DNA of 64,000 nt from contig NZ_UTHA01000289.1 in the NCBI RefSeq assembly GCF_900582195.1, positions 1 through 64,000 on the forward strand, read 5' to 3'. The notes beneath the pieces were generated by a model. It did no database searches. It saw only the letters and a list, made by a program, of their open reading frames with translations, and was not told where the DNA came from. How positions within the stretch are numbered: position 1 is the stretch's first letter; each line of letters opens with the position of its first letter. Positions 24,500 through 32,174 of the stretch are shown one piece after another. The translations under genes and the position numbers were made by a program. The stretch is from Pseudomonas viridiflava (GTDB lineage Bacteria > Pseudomonadota > Gammaproteobacteria > Pseudomonadales > Pseudomonadaceae).

Positions 24500-26593
24500 A
24501 TGGCAAACCCGGACGCCCTGAATCAGCAGCGATCTTCTGCTCGCCTGCTGCAACCGACCGTCAAATCGCATCTGGCCTACACGCTGCTTTGTGCGCTGGT
24601 CATGATGGTGATGTTTTCCGTGCTGCGCCTCGCGCTGCTGGTCTACAACCGCGAGATGATCCTCGACACCCCGGCTTCGACCTTCCTCGAAGCGTTCGCC
24701 AACGGCCTGCGTTTCGACCTGCGCCTGGTGGTTTATCTGTGTATTCCACTGGTGCTGGCGCTGTTCAGTGCCCGTGCCATGGCCGCACGCGGCTTCTTCC
24801 GTTTGTGGCTGACCATCGCCTCGAGCATCGCGCTGTTCCTCGGCCTGATGGAAATGGACTTCTACCGCGAGTTCCACCAGCGCCTCAACGGTCTGGTGTT
24901 CCAGTACGTGAAAGAAGACCCGAAAACCGTGATGAGCATGCTCTGGTACGGTTTTCCGGTGGTGCGCTACCTGCTGGCGTGGGTCATCGGCACTGTCATC
25001 CTGACCCTGGCGTTCAAAGGCGCCGACCGTGCCACGCGTCCGCGCGGGCCTTTCAGCGGTGGCAGTGTCAGCACCCGTCAGATCGCGCCGTGGTACACCC
25101 GTCTGGCGGTGTTCGTGGTCTGCCTGCTGATCTGCGTGGTTGCCGCCCGTGGCACCTTGCGTCAAGGCCCGCCGATGCGCTGGGGTGACGTGTACACCAC
25201 CGATTCCAACTTCGCCAACCAGCTCGGCCTCAACGCCACGCTATCGCTGGTCGAGGCCGCCAAGTCCCGCATGGGCGAAGATCGCGACAATATCTGGAAA
25301 GCCACGTTACCGCAGGAGCAAGCGCAGAAAGTCGTGCGTGACATGCTACTGCTGGCGGACGAAAAACTGGTCGATGCCGATATTGCCGCCGTACGCCGTG
25401 ATTACACGCCGCCGGCCGACAAGACCCTGCCGGTCAAGAACGTCGTGGTAATCCTGATGGAAAGCATGGCCGGTCACTCGGTCGGTGCGTTGGGCGCGCC
25501 AGGCAACATCACGCCCTACCTGGACAAACTGTCGAAGGAAGGCCTGCTGTTCGACCGCTTCTTCTCCAACGGCACGCACACCCACCAGGGCATGTTCGCG
25601 ACCATGGCCTGCTTCCCCAACCTGCCAGGTTTCGAATACCTGATGCAGACTCCCGAAGGCAGCCACAAGTTGTCCGGCCTGCCGCAGGTGCTCAGCGCCC
25701 GTGACTATGACGACGTGTACGTCTACAACGGCGACTTCGCCTGGGACAACCAGTCGGGCTTCTTCAGCAACCAGGGCATGACCAACTTCGTTGGCCGTAA
25801 CGACTTCGTCAACCCGGTGTTCTCCGATCCGACCTGGGGCGTATCCGACCAGGACATGTTCGACCGTGGCCTGCAGGAGCTTAAAGCACGCGAAAACGGC
25901 AAGCCGTTCTATGCGTTGCTGCAAACCCTGTCCAACCACACGCCATATGCCTTGCCGACGCCATTGCCGGTCGAGCGTGTGACTGACCGTGGCAGCCTCA
26001 ACGAACACTTGACCGCCATGCGCTACTCCGATTGGGCACTGGGTCAGTTCTTCGAGAAGGCGCGCAAAGAGCCGTACTTCAAGGAAACCCTGTTCGTCAT
26101 CGTCGGCGACCACGGCTTCGGCAACGAGCGCCAGATCACCGCAATGGACCTGGGTCGCTTCAACGTACCGATGCTGATGATCGCGCCGGGCATCCAGGAG
26201 AAGTTCGGCACCCGAGACCACACCGTGGGTACGCAGATCGACATCGTGCCGACCATCATGGGCCGTCTCGGTGGCGAAGTGCGTCATCAGTGCTGGGGGC
26301 GTGACCTGCTCAACCTGCCGGAAGGCGACACCGGTTTCGGTGTAATCAAGCCGTCGGGCAGCGAGCAGACTACCGCCATCGTCACGGCCGATCAGATTCT
26401 GGTTCTGCCGCGAGACAAGGACATGGGGCCGAAGATCTGGCAGTACCAGTTGGGTGCCAATCCGCACGCCGAAGTCGTCCCTGATGCACCGCGCACTGCC
26501 GAGTTGAAACTCAAGCTTGAAGCATTCCTGCAAACGGCGACCAAAAGCCTTATGGATAACACCGCTGGTGTCATTCATGGCAAGCCGGATTGA
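24500..26593 (+). CDS. LtaS/MdoB-like membrane sulfatase (phosphoglycerol transferase family)
   Basis: 697 residues. Five hydrophobic helices occupy residues about 20-220, followed by a periplasmic sulfatase-fold domain (PF00884). Metal-site elements are VVVILMESMAGHS (Glu), the Thr nucleophile region SNGTHTHQGMFATMACFPN, and VIVGDHGFGNERQ (Asp and His). The architecture is that of lipoteichoic acid synthase and of OpgB/MdoB. In a Gram-negative cell, transfer of phosphoglycerol from phosphatidylglycerol to periplasmic glucans or another glycan is most likely. The acceptor is not known. Confidence 0.85.
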   Translation: MANPDALNQQRSSARLLQPTVKSHLAYTLLCALVMMVMFSVLRLALLVYNREMILDTPASTFLEAFANGLRFDLRLVVYLCIPLVLALFSARAMAARGFFRLWLTIASSIALFLGLMEMDFYREFHQRLNGLVFQYVKEDPKTVMSMLWYGFPVVRYLLAWVIGTVILTLAFKGADRATRPRGPFSGGSVSTRQIAPWYTRLAVFVVCLLICVVAARGTLRQGPPMRWGDVYTTDSNFANQLGLNATLSLVEAAKSRMGEDRDNIWKATLPQEQAQKVVRDMLLLADEKLVDADIAAVRRDYTPPADKTLPVKNVVVILMESMAGHSVGALGAPGNITPYLDKLSKEGLLFDRFFSNGTHTHQGMFATMACFPNLPGFEYLMQTPEGSHKLSGLPQVLSARDYDDVYVYNGDFAWDNQSGFFSNQGMTNFVGRNDFVNPVFSDPTWGVSDQDMFDRGLQELKARENGKPFYALLQTLSNHTPYALPTPLPVERVTDRGSLNEHLTAMRYSDWALGQFFEKARKEPYFKETLFVIVGDHGFGNERQITAMDLGRFNVPMLMIAPGIQEKFGTRDHTVGTQIDIVPTIMGRLGGEVRHQCWGRDLLNLPEGDTGFGVIKPSGSEQTTAIVTADQILVLPRDKDMGPKIWQYQLGANPHAEVVPDAPRTAELKLKLEAFLQTATKSLMDNTAGVIHGKPD

Positions 26594-26628
26594 TCGCTTG
26601 CCGACAATAAAATCCGCGCAATAAAAAA

Positions 26629-26655
26629 GAGGCCCTGAACAGGGCCTCTTTTTTT
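26629..26655. terminator. bidirectional terminator
   Basis: GAGGCCCTG-AA-CAGGGCCTC followed by seven Ts, and preceded by six As. It serves the sulfatase gene on the plus strand and the small DUF3309 gene on the minus strand. Confidence 0.9.
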
Positions 26656-26667
26656 ACGCTTGAATCG

Positions 26668-26820
26668 TTATATCCGACCGAGTAACAGCAGGACCAACAG
26701 CACCACCAACACCACGCCGATAATGCCCGAAGGACCATAGCCCCAACTTCTGGAGTGCGGGAAGACCGGCAGACCACCGATCAGCAACAGGATCAGGATA
26801 ATGATTAGAATTGTGCCCAT
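26668..26820 (-). CDS. DUF3309-type 50-residue membrane protein
   Basis: 50 residues: MGTILIIILILLLIGGLPVF, then a short polar turn PHSRSWGYGPSG, then a second hydrophobic helix and a GRI end. It therefore spans the membrane twice with a small loop, the DUF3309 layout. AAGGA lies seven bases before the ATG. It is too short to be picked up by usual length cut-offs. Function unknown; relatives are common small stress-associated proteins in Proteobacteria. Confidence 0.8.
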   Translation of the reverse strand: MGTILIIILILLLIGGLPVFPHSRSWGYGPSGIIGVVLVVLLVLLLLGRI

Positions 26821-27126
26821 GTCGATTTCCTTGTTGATAGTGTTCGAGAAGTCTTGGTATTCAAGGGCGACTGGAGACTAAGTAATTCCAGACGGCTTAC
26901 AAATTCCGACTGGTGCGCATGAAAGAAAATTCAATGTTTTTTTAATGTATTTGGATCGCAGACTTATTTCCTTTTTCCTCTTGGCTAGTTCAGAACTCAG
27001 ACCATTTCCGGGAATCCAACGCGCCACGGTTTGCCCTCACCATTCAGCAATCTGATGGAGCGTGGGCGCGCGTCGATCCTTCGCTACACTCGGCGCATCT
27101 TCCCCGGAACAACAAGGCTGTGTGCT
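26821..27126. other. 306-base divergent intergenic region
   Basis: Contains the upstream region of the DUF3309 gene (minus) and of the short-chain dehydrogenase (plus), with an AT-rich patch at about 26920-26990. I see no clear promoter pair, repeat or RNA gene. Confidence 0.5.
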
Positions 27127-27942
27127 ATGCAAAATCGCATGATGATCACTGGTGCGGGCTCGGGCCTGGGACGCGAAATCGCGCTGCGCTGGGCGCGTGA
27201 AGGCTGGCAACTGGCCTTGTCCGATGTCAGCGAACCCGGCCTGCAAGAAACCCTTAAACTCGTTCGCGAGGCGGGTGGCGACGGATTCATCCAGCGCTGC
27301 GATGTGCGTGATTACAGCCAGCTCACCGCATTCGCTCAGGCTTGCGAAGAGAAACTCGGCGGCGTCGACATTATCGTCAATAACGCCGGTGTCGCGTCGG
27401 GCGGCTTCTTCAGTGAGCTGTCGCTGGAAGACTGGGACTGGCAGATCGCGATCAACCTGATGGGTGTGGTCAAGGGCTGCAAGGCGTTTCTGCCGTTGCT
27501 TGAGCAAAGCAAAGGCAAAATCATCAACATCGCCTCCATGGCCGCATTGATGCAAGGCCCGGCGATGAGTAACTACAACGTCGCCAAGGCGGGCGTAGTG
27601 GCGCTCTCGGAAAGCTTGTTGATTGAACTGGCGCAACAGGAAGTCGGTGTACATGTGGTCTGTCCGTCATTTTTCCAGACCAATCTGCTCGACTCTTTCC
27701 GTGGCCCGACGCCGGCGATGAAAGCCCAGGTCGGCAAGTTGCTGGAAAGCTCGCCAATCACTGCGGCGGATATCGCCGATTACATTTATCAGCAAGTAGC
27801 GGCCGGCGAATTCATGATCCTGCCCCACGAACAAGGGCGCATGGCCTGGGCGATCAAGCAGAAGAACCCGCAACTGCTCTATAACGAAATGACCTCCATG
27901 GCGGAAAAAATGCGCGCCAAAGCCAGACAGAACAACGGTTGA
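27127..27942 (+). CDS. short-chain dehydrogenase/reductase
   Basis: 271 residues of the classical SDR type. TGAGSGLGREIALRW is the cofactor loop, NNAGVASGGFF the structural NNAG motif, and Ser/Tyr/Lys of the active site are in INIASMAALM and SNYNVAKAGVVAL. The C-terminal tail (about 40 residues) contains a Met-rich helix. The ATG at 27127 puts the cofactor loop at the expected position; the frame upstream to 27031 has no ribosome site. Substrate unknown. Confidence 0.85.
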   Translation: MQNRMMITGAGSGLGREIALRWAREGWQLALSDVSEPGLQETLKLVREAGGDGFIQRCDVRDYSQLTAFAQACEEKLGGVDIIVNNAGVASGGFFSELSLEDWDWQIAINLMGVVKGCKAFLPLLEQSKGKIINIASMAALMQGPAMSNYNVAKAGVVALSESLLIELAQQEVGVHVVCPSFFQTNLLDSFRGPTPAMKAQVGKLLESSPITAADIADYIYQQVAAGEFMILPHEQGRMAWAIKQKNPQLLYNEMTSMAEKMRAKARQNNG

Positions 27943-28005
27943 CCTTGCCCGTTGCAGACAGCGTCGTTAGGGTGGCCGCAATGGTCACCCTGTCGAGACG
28001 CGTCA

Positions 28006-28338
28006 ATGCTCAATTATCTGTGGTTCTTCCTCGCGGCGCTGTTTGAAATCGCCGGTTGTTTCGCCTTCTTCATGTGGCTGCGCCAAGGCAAAAGTGCCTT
28101 GTGGGTGATTCCTGCGCTGCTCAGTCTGACCCTGTTCGCACTGCTGCTGACCCGCGTCGAAGCCAGTTATGCCGGGCGTGCCTATGCCGCGTATGGCGGG
28201 ATCTACATCGTCGCGTCGATTGGCTGGCTGATGGTGGTCGAGCGCGTGCGGCCATTGGGTTCGGACTGGATCGGCGTGGCGTTGTGCGTGATCGGCGCCA
28301 GCGTGATTCTGTTCGGCCCGCGCTTTTCTGCGGCCTGA
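28006..28338 (+). CDS. YnfA/UPF0060 membrane protein
   Basis: 110 residues, four transmembrane helices, starting MLNYLWFFLAALFEIAGCFA. The segments AAYGGIYIVASIGWLMVVER and GVALCVIGASVILFGP are typical of the family, which resembles small multidrug-resistance exporters. Inner membrane; substrate unknown. It follows the SDR gene by 63 bases. Confidence 0.88.
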   Translation: MLNYLWFFLAALFEIAGCFAFFMWLRQGKSALWVIPALLSLTLFALLLTRVEASYAGRAYAAYGGIYIVASIGWLMVVERVRPLGSDWIGVALCVIGASVILFGPRFSAA

Positions 28339-28440
28339 GGACTGTTTTGTCGGAAACGTCTGACGGCCAGAGGCGAGTATGGGTGTAAGGCAAAACTGAT
28401 TTGCCCGCCGCGCATTGTAGAGCCACGGGAAGCCGCGCAT

Positions 28441-28464
28441 CTTCAGGGTTCGCTAACCCTGAAG
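28441..28464 (+). promoter_or_regulatory. perfect hairpin overlapping the csrA ribosome-binding site
   Basis: CTTCAGGGTT, loop CGCT, AACCCTGAAG: ten perfect pairs. The Shine-Dalgarno AAGGA of csrA occupies 28462-28466, so its first three bases are locked in the 3' arm. The GGA just after it is also the core that CsrA proteins bind. This looks like an autoregulatory or thermosensing leader (inference). Confidence 0.55.
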
Positions 28465-28474
28465 GACGAATCTC

Positions 28475-28660
28475 ATGCTTGTACTCAGCCGTGTCGTTGG
28501 TGAGTTGATTTCAATCGGTGACGACATTTCCCTGCGCGTGCTGTCGGTAAACGGCTCCAGCGTGCGCTTTGGCGTCGAGGCCCCGCAGAAGGTCAATGTG
28601 CACCGCGCGGAGGTCTATGACCGGATCAAACGCAAGCAGGCCACCGAAAAGCTGCGCTGA
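28475..28660 (+). CDS. CsrA/RsmA-family RNA-binding regulator (divergent paralogue)
   Basis: 61 residues starting MLVLSRVVGELISIGDDISL, with the RNA-contact arginine in VHRAEVYDRI. It differs clearly from the RsmA and RsmE sequences known in fluorescent pseudomonads, which start MLILTR, so it is probably a third member. CsrA proteins bind GGA in hairpin loops of target mRNA leaders and block or aid translation. Its own leader has the hairpin described at 28441-28464. Confidence 0.88.
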   Translation: MLVLSRVVGELISIGDDISLRVLSVNGSSVRFGVEAPQKVNVHRAEVYDRIKRKQATEKLR

Positions 28661-28665
28661 AGCCT

Positions 28666-28893
28666 TCAATCGAACAGATGCTTGGGGACGTCGTGCTTGA
28701 GCATCAACTGGCACTGCTCGCTTTCCGGGTCGAAGACGATCAGCGCCTGGCCTTTGGTCAGGGCCTGTCGCACGCGCAGCACGCGGGTTTCCAGCGGCGT
28801 GTCGTCGCCATTGTCGGTGCCGTCACGGGTGACGAAATCTTCGATGAGGCGGGTGAGGGTGTCGACTTCAAGAGCGTCGTAAGGAATGAGCAT
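28666..28893 (-). CDS. YheU/UPF0270 family protein
   Basis: 75 residues, starting MLIPYDALEVDTLTRLIEDF, the family hallmark. The charged end reads DPESEQCQLMLKHDVPKHLF. The ATG at 28893 has GAGG five bases upstream; a GTG two codons earlier is possible. Small cytosolic protein of unknown function, convergent with csrA at a distance of five bases. Confidence 0.85.
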   Translation of the reverse strand: MLIPYDALEVDTLTRLIEDFVTRDGTDNGDDTPLETRVLRVRQALTKGQALIVFDPESEQCQLMLKHDVPKHLFD

Positions 28894-28973
28894 GGGCACC
28901 TCGGCTGAATCAATGGCGGGATGCTACGGCGATTGCTGGTCGCCTGCCAGTTTTGTGTTGCCTGAGCCGGCCT

Positions 28974-29042
28974 CTTCGCGAGCAAGCGCGCTCCCACATG
29001 GAACGCATTTCCCAATGTGGGAGCGAGCTTGCTCGCGAGGGC
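28974..29042. repeat. REPIN 3
   Basis: Left cttcgcgagcaagcgcgctc, right gtgggagcgagcttgctcgc, about 20 bases between; one mismatch in the left half. Confidence 0.88.
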
Positions 29043-29057
29043 GGCCTAAAGGTCACA

Positions 29058-30248
29058 TCAACTATCGGAACGCTGCCCCACCAGACTGTCCACCGACGGC
29101 ACCCGCGTATCGCTCTCCATCTGCGTGTCATGTTCAATCTGATGACTGAAGCGATCCAGTGAGGCATTCGCCGGCGCCGCATCGCTGGCGAACACCGGCG
29201 GACTCAGAATGTAAGCGCCGAGCAGTCTGCTCAGTGCCGCCAGACTGTCGATGTGCGTACGCTCATAACCATGGGTCGCATCACAACCAAACGCGAGCAG
29301 GGCAGTGCGGATGTCATGGCCCGCAGTCACTGCCGAGTGGGCATCACTGAAGTAATAGCGGAACAGGTCGCGGCGCACCGGCAGTTCGTTTTCACCGGCC
29401 AGGCGCAGCAAATGTCGCGACAAGTGATAGTCGTAAGGCCCGCCGGAATCCTGCATCGCCACACTCACCGCATGTTCGCTGGAGTGCTGGCCGGGGGCGA
29501 CCGGCGCGATGTCGATTCCGACGAATTCGCTGACGTCCCACGGCAATGCCGCCGCCGCGCCGCTGCCGGTTTCTTCGGTGATGGTGAACAACGGGTGGCA
29601 GTCGATCATCAGTTCCTGTCCGCTGTCGACGATGGCTTTGAGTGCCGCGAGCAGCGCGGCAACACCGGCCTTGTCATCCAGGTGACGGGCGCTGATATGG
29701 CCGCTTTCGGTGAATTCCGGCAGCGGATCGAACGCCACTACGTCACCGATGCTGATGCCCAGCGAATCGCAGTCGGCTTTGGTCGCGCAGTACGCGTCCA
29801 GGCGCAGTTCGACGTGATCCCAACTGATCGGCATCTCATCCACGGCGGTATTGAACGCGTGTCCGGACGCCATCAGTGGCAAGACACTGCCGCGAATCAC
29901 GCCGTTGTCGGTGAACAGGCTGACGCGGCTGCCCTCGGCAAAACGGCTCGACCAGCAACCGACCGGGGCGAGGGTCAGGCGACCGTTGTCTTTGATCGCA
30001 CGAACCGCTGCGCCGATGGTGTCCAGGTGCGCGGAAACGGCGCGGTCGGGGCTGTTTTTCTTGCCTTTGAGCGTGGCGCGGATGGTGCCGCGCCGGGTCA
30101 TTTCGAAGGGGATGCCGAGTTCTTCCAGACGCTCGGCGACGTAACGCACGATGGTGTCGGTAAACCCGGTCGGGCTGGGAATGGCGAGCATTTCCAGCAG
30201 GACTTTTTGCAGGTAATTGAGATCCGGTTCGGGGATTTGCGTGGTCAT
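29058..30248 (-). CDS. M42-type peptidase of the NAGGN osmolyte system
   Basis: 396 residues starting MTTQIPEPDLNYLQKVLLEM. Metal ligands of the di-zinc M42/M28 fold are visible: SAHLDTIGAA, RHLDDKAGVAALLAAL, TEETGSGAAAALP (catalytic Glu pair), and FRYYFSDAHSAVTAG. Peptidases of this subgroup always sit with the N-acetylglutaminylglutamine amide genes and may degrade or trim the dipeptide osmolyte. The ATG at 30248 was chosen over an upstream frame to 30368 that runs into a repeat. Confidence 0.88.
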   Translation of the reverse strand: MTTQIPEPDLNYLQKVLLEMLAIPSPTGFTDTIVRYVAERLEELGIPFEMTRRGTIRATLKGKKNSPDRAVSAHLDTIGAAVRAIKDNGRLTLAPVGCWSSRFAEGSRVSLFTDNGVIRGSVLPLMASGHAFNTAVDEMPISWDHVELRLDAYCATKADCDSLGISIGDVVAFDPLPEFTESGHISARHLDDKAGVAALLAALKAIVDSGQELMIDCHPLFTITEETGSGAAAALPWDVSEFVGIDIAPVAPGQHSSEHAVSVAMQDSGGPYDYHLSRHLLRLAGENELPVRRDLFRYYFSDAHSAVTAGHDIRTALLAFGCDATHGYERTHIDSLAALSRLLGAYILSPPVFASDAAPANASLDRFSHQIEHDTQMESDTRVPSVDSLVGQRSDS

Positions 30249-30315
30249 GGAAACTCCTGATGGGTTGAGCACACCGATGGTTTCGATGAGGGGGATTTGG
30301 GGTGAATTTAAGGGC

Positions 30316-30400
30316 CCCTTCGCGAGCAAGTCGAATCGTCGCACCGTCGCTCTCACAGGGGAATGCATTCCAAATGTGGGAGCGAGCCTGCTCGCGAAGG
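30316..30400. repeat. REPIN 4, left half degenerate
   Basis: The right half gtgggagcgagcctgctcgc is intact (30376-30400). The left half starts ttcgcgagcaag and then departs from the consensus, so the pair is decaying. It separates the peptidase from ngg. Confidence 0.8.
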
Positions 30401-30422
30401 CGTCAGTCCTGACAAAGCAGAT

Positions 30423-32171
30423 TCAAGAAATAGCCGGCTGACTGTGGGGAAACAACAAATCGACAAACCGCTCCGCCGTCGGCTGCGGCTCATGGTTGGC
30501 CAGCCCAGCGCGTTCGTTGGCCTCGATAAACACGTACTCCGGCTGATCCGCCGCCGGCACCATCAGATCGAGGCCGACCATCGGAATGTCCAGCGCCCGC
30601 GCCGCGCGTACGGCGGCATCGACCAGCGTCGGGTGCAGAATCGCCGTGACGTCTTCCAGCGTGCCGCCGGTGTGCAAATTTGCCGTGCGCCGCACAAACA
30701 GATGCTCACCGGCCGGCAGAATGCTGCTGTAGTCGTAACCGGCCGCATGCAGGGTGCGTTGGGTTTCGTGGTCCAGCGGAATCTTGCTTTCGCCGCTGGT
30801 GGCCGCTTGCCGCCGCCGACTCTGCGCCTCGATCAACGCGCCCACCGAATGTTGGCCATCACCAACCACTTCTGCCGGTTTGCGAATCGCCGCCGCGACC
30901 ACTTCAAAACCAATCACCAGAATCCGCAGATCAAGTCCTTCGTGGAAGCTTTCCAGCAGCACGCGGCTATCAAATTGCTTAGCCGTTTCGATGGCTTGCT
31001 GCACCTCTTCGATGCTCTGCAAATCCACCGCCACGCCTTGGCCCTGTTCACCGTCGAGCGGTTTGACCACCACCCGTTGGTGCTCATCGAGAAAGGCCAG
31101 GTTGTCGTCGGCATTGCCTGCCAATTGCTGCGAGGGCAGGTTCAGCCCGGCGCCTTTGAGCACTTTGTGCGTGAGGCTTTTGTCCTGACACAAGCTCATG
31201 CTGATCGCGCTGGTCAGGTCGCTCAGGGATTCTCGGCAGCGCACGCGACGTCCGCCATGGCTGAGGGTGAACAGCCCGGCATCGGCGTCATCGACCTGCA
31301 CGTCGATACCGCGTCGATGAGCTTCTTCAACGATGATCCGCGCATACGGATTGAACTGCGCCTCCGGGCCAGGGCCAAGAAACAGCGGCTGATTGATGCC
31401 GTTTTTGCGCTTGATGGCGAAGGTCGACAGGTTGCGAAAGCCGAGCTTGGCGTAGAGGTTTTTCGCCTGCCGGTTGTCGTGCAGAACCGACAGATCCAGA
31501 TAGCTCAGCCCGCGGCTCATGAAGTGCTCGATCAGGTGCCGCACCAGCACTTCACCGACACCCGGGCGCGAGCATTGCGGATCAACCGCCAGGCACCACA
31601 GGCTGCTGCCGTTCTCCGGGTCGTTGAAGGCTTTTTGATGGTTCAGGCCCATGACGCTGCCGATCACTGCGCCGCTGTCTTCATCCTCGGCCAGCCAGTA
31701 CACCGGCCCGCCCTGATGGTGCGGGGTCAGCCGCGTGGCATCGATCGGCAACATGCCGCGCGCCTGATACAACAGATTGATCGCCTGCCAGTCCGCTTCA
31801 CTTTGCGCGCGGCGAATACGAAAGCCGCGAAACACGCGGGTGGCCTGGCGGTAATCGCTGAACCACAGGCGCAGGGTGTCGGAAGGGTCGAGAAACAATT
31901 GCGTCGGCTCCAGGCCGAGAATCTGCTGCGGCGCAGCGACGTACAACGCGATATCACGCTCGCCGGGCTGCTCTTTGAGCAGTTCCTGCGCCAGCGAGGC
32001 CGGGTCGGGAAACGTGTGACCGATCAGCAACCGGCCCCAACCGCAATGCACTGCAATCGGCTCGGCGGCCAACGTGCTGCCGTCTTCGGCCAGGCGTGCC
32101 TGCAAGCGTTCATACGATGGCGTCTGGCCGCGCAACAGGCGTTGGTTGATGGCCGTGGCGTGGGGTTTCAT
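30423..32171 (-). CDS. ngg: N-acetylglutaminylglutamine synthetase
   Basis: 582 residues, a fusion. Residues about 110-265 are a GNAT acetyltransferase domain (SSLWCLAVDPQCSRPGVGEV, NLYAKLGFRNLS). Residues about 300-580 are an ATP-grasp ligase (VVVKPLDGEQGQGVAVDLQ, IPMVGLDLMVPAADQPEYVF, IEANERAGLANHEPQP). It acetylates and joins glutamines to give the dipeptide that the next enzyme amidates. The start lies three bases after the asnO-like stop. The osmolyte accumulates at high salt. Confidence 0.93.
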   Translation of the reverse strand: MKPHATAINQRLLRGQTPSYERLQARLAEDGSTLAAEPIAVHCGWGRLLIGHTFPDPASLAQELLKEQPGERDIALYVAAPQQILGLEPTQLFLDPSDTLRLWFSDYRQATRVFRGFRIRRAQSEADWQAINLLYQARGMLPIDATRLTPHHQGGPVYWLAEDEDSGAVIGSVMGLNHQKAFNDPENGSSLWCLAVDPQCSRPGVGEVLVRHLIEHFMSRGLSYLDLSVLHDNRQAKNLYAKLGFRNLSTFAIKRKNGINQPLFLGPGPEAQFNPYARIIVEEAHRRGIDVQVDDADAGLFTLSHGGRRVRCRESLSDLTSAISMSLCQDKSLTHKVLKGAGLNLPSQQLAGNADDNLAFLDEHQRVVVKPLDGEQGQGVAVDLQSIEEVQQAIETAKQFDSRVLLESFHEGLDLRILVIGFEVVAAAIRKPAEVVGDGQHSVGALIEAQSRRRQAATSGESKIPLDHETQRTLHAAGYDYSSILPAGEHLFVRRTANLHTGGTLEDVTAILHPTLVDAAVRAARALDIPMVGLDLMVPAADQPEYVFIEANERAGLANHEPQPTAERFVDLLFPHSQPAIS

Positions 32172-32174
32172 TAT

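Noticed and set aside
28978..29042. CRISPR-like or terminator reading of the repeated gtgggagcgag elements
   Set aside because: Copies are dispersed and inverted in pairs rather than tandem with spacers, so they are REPINs.
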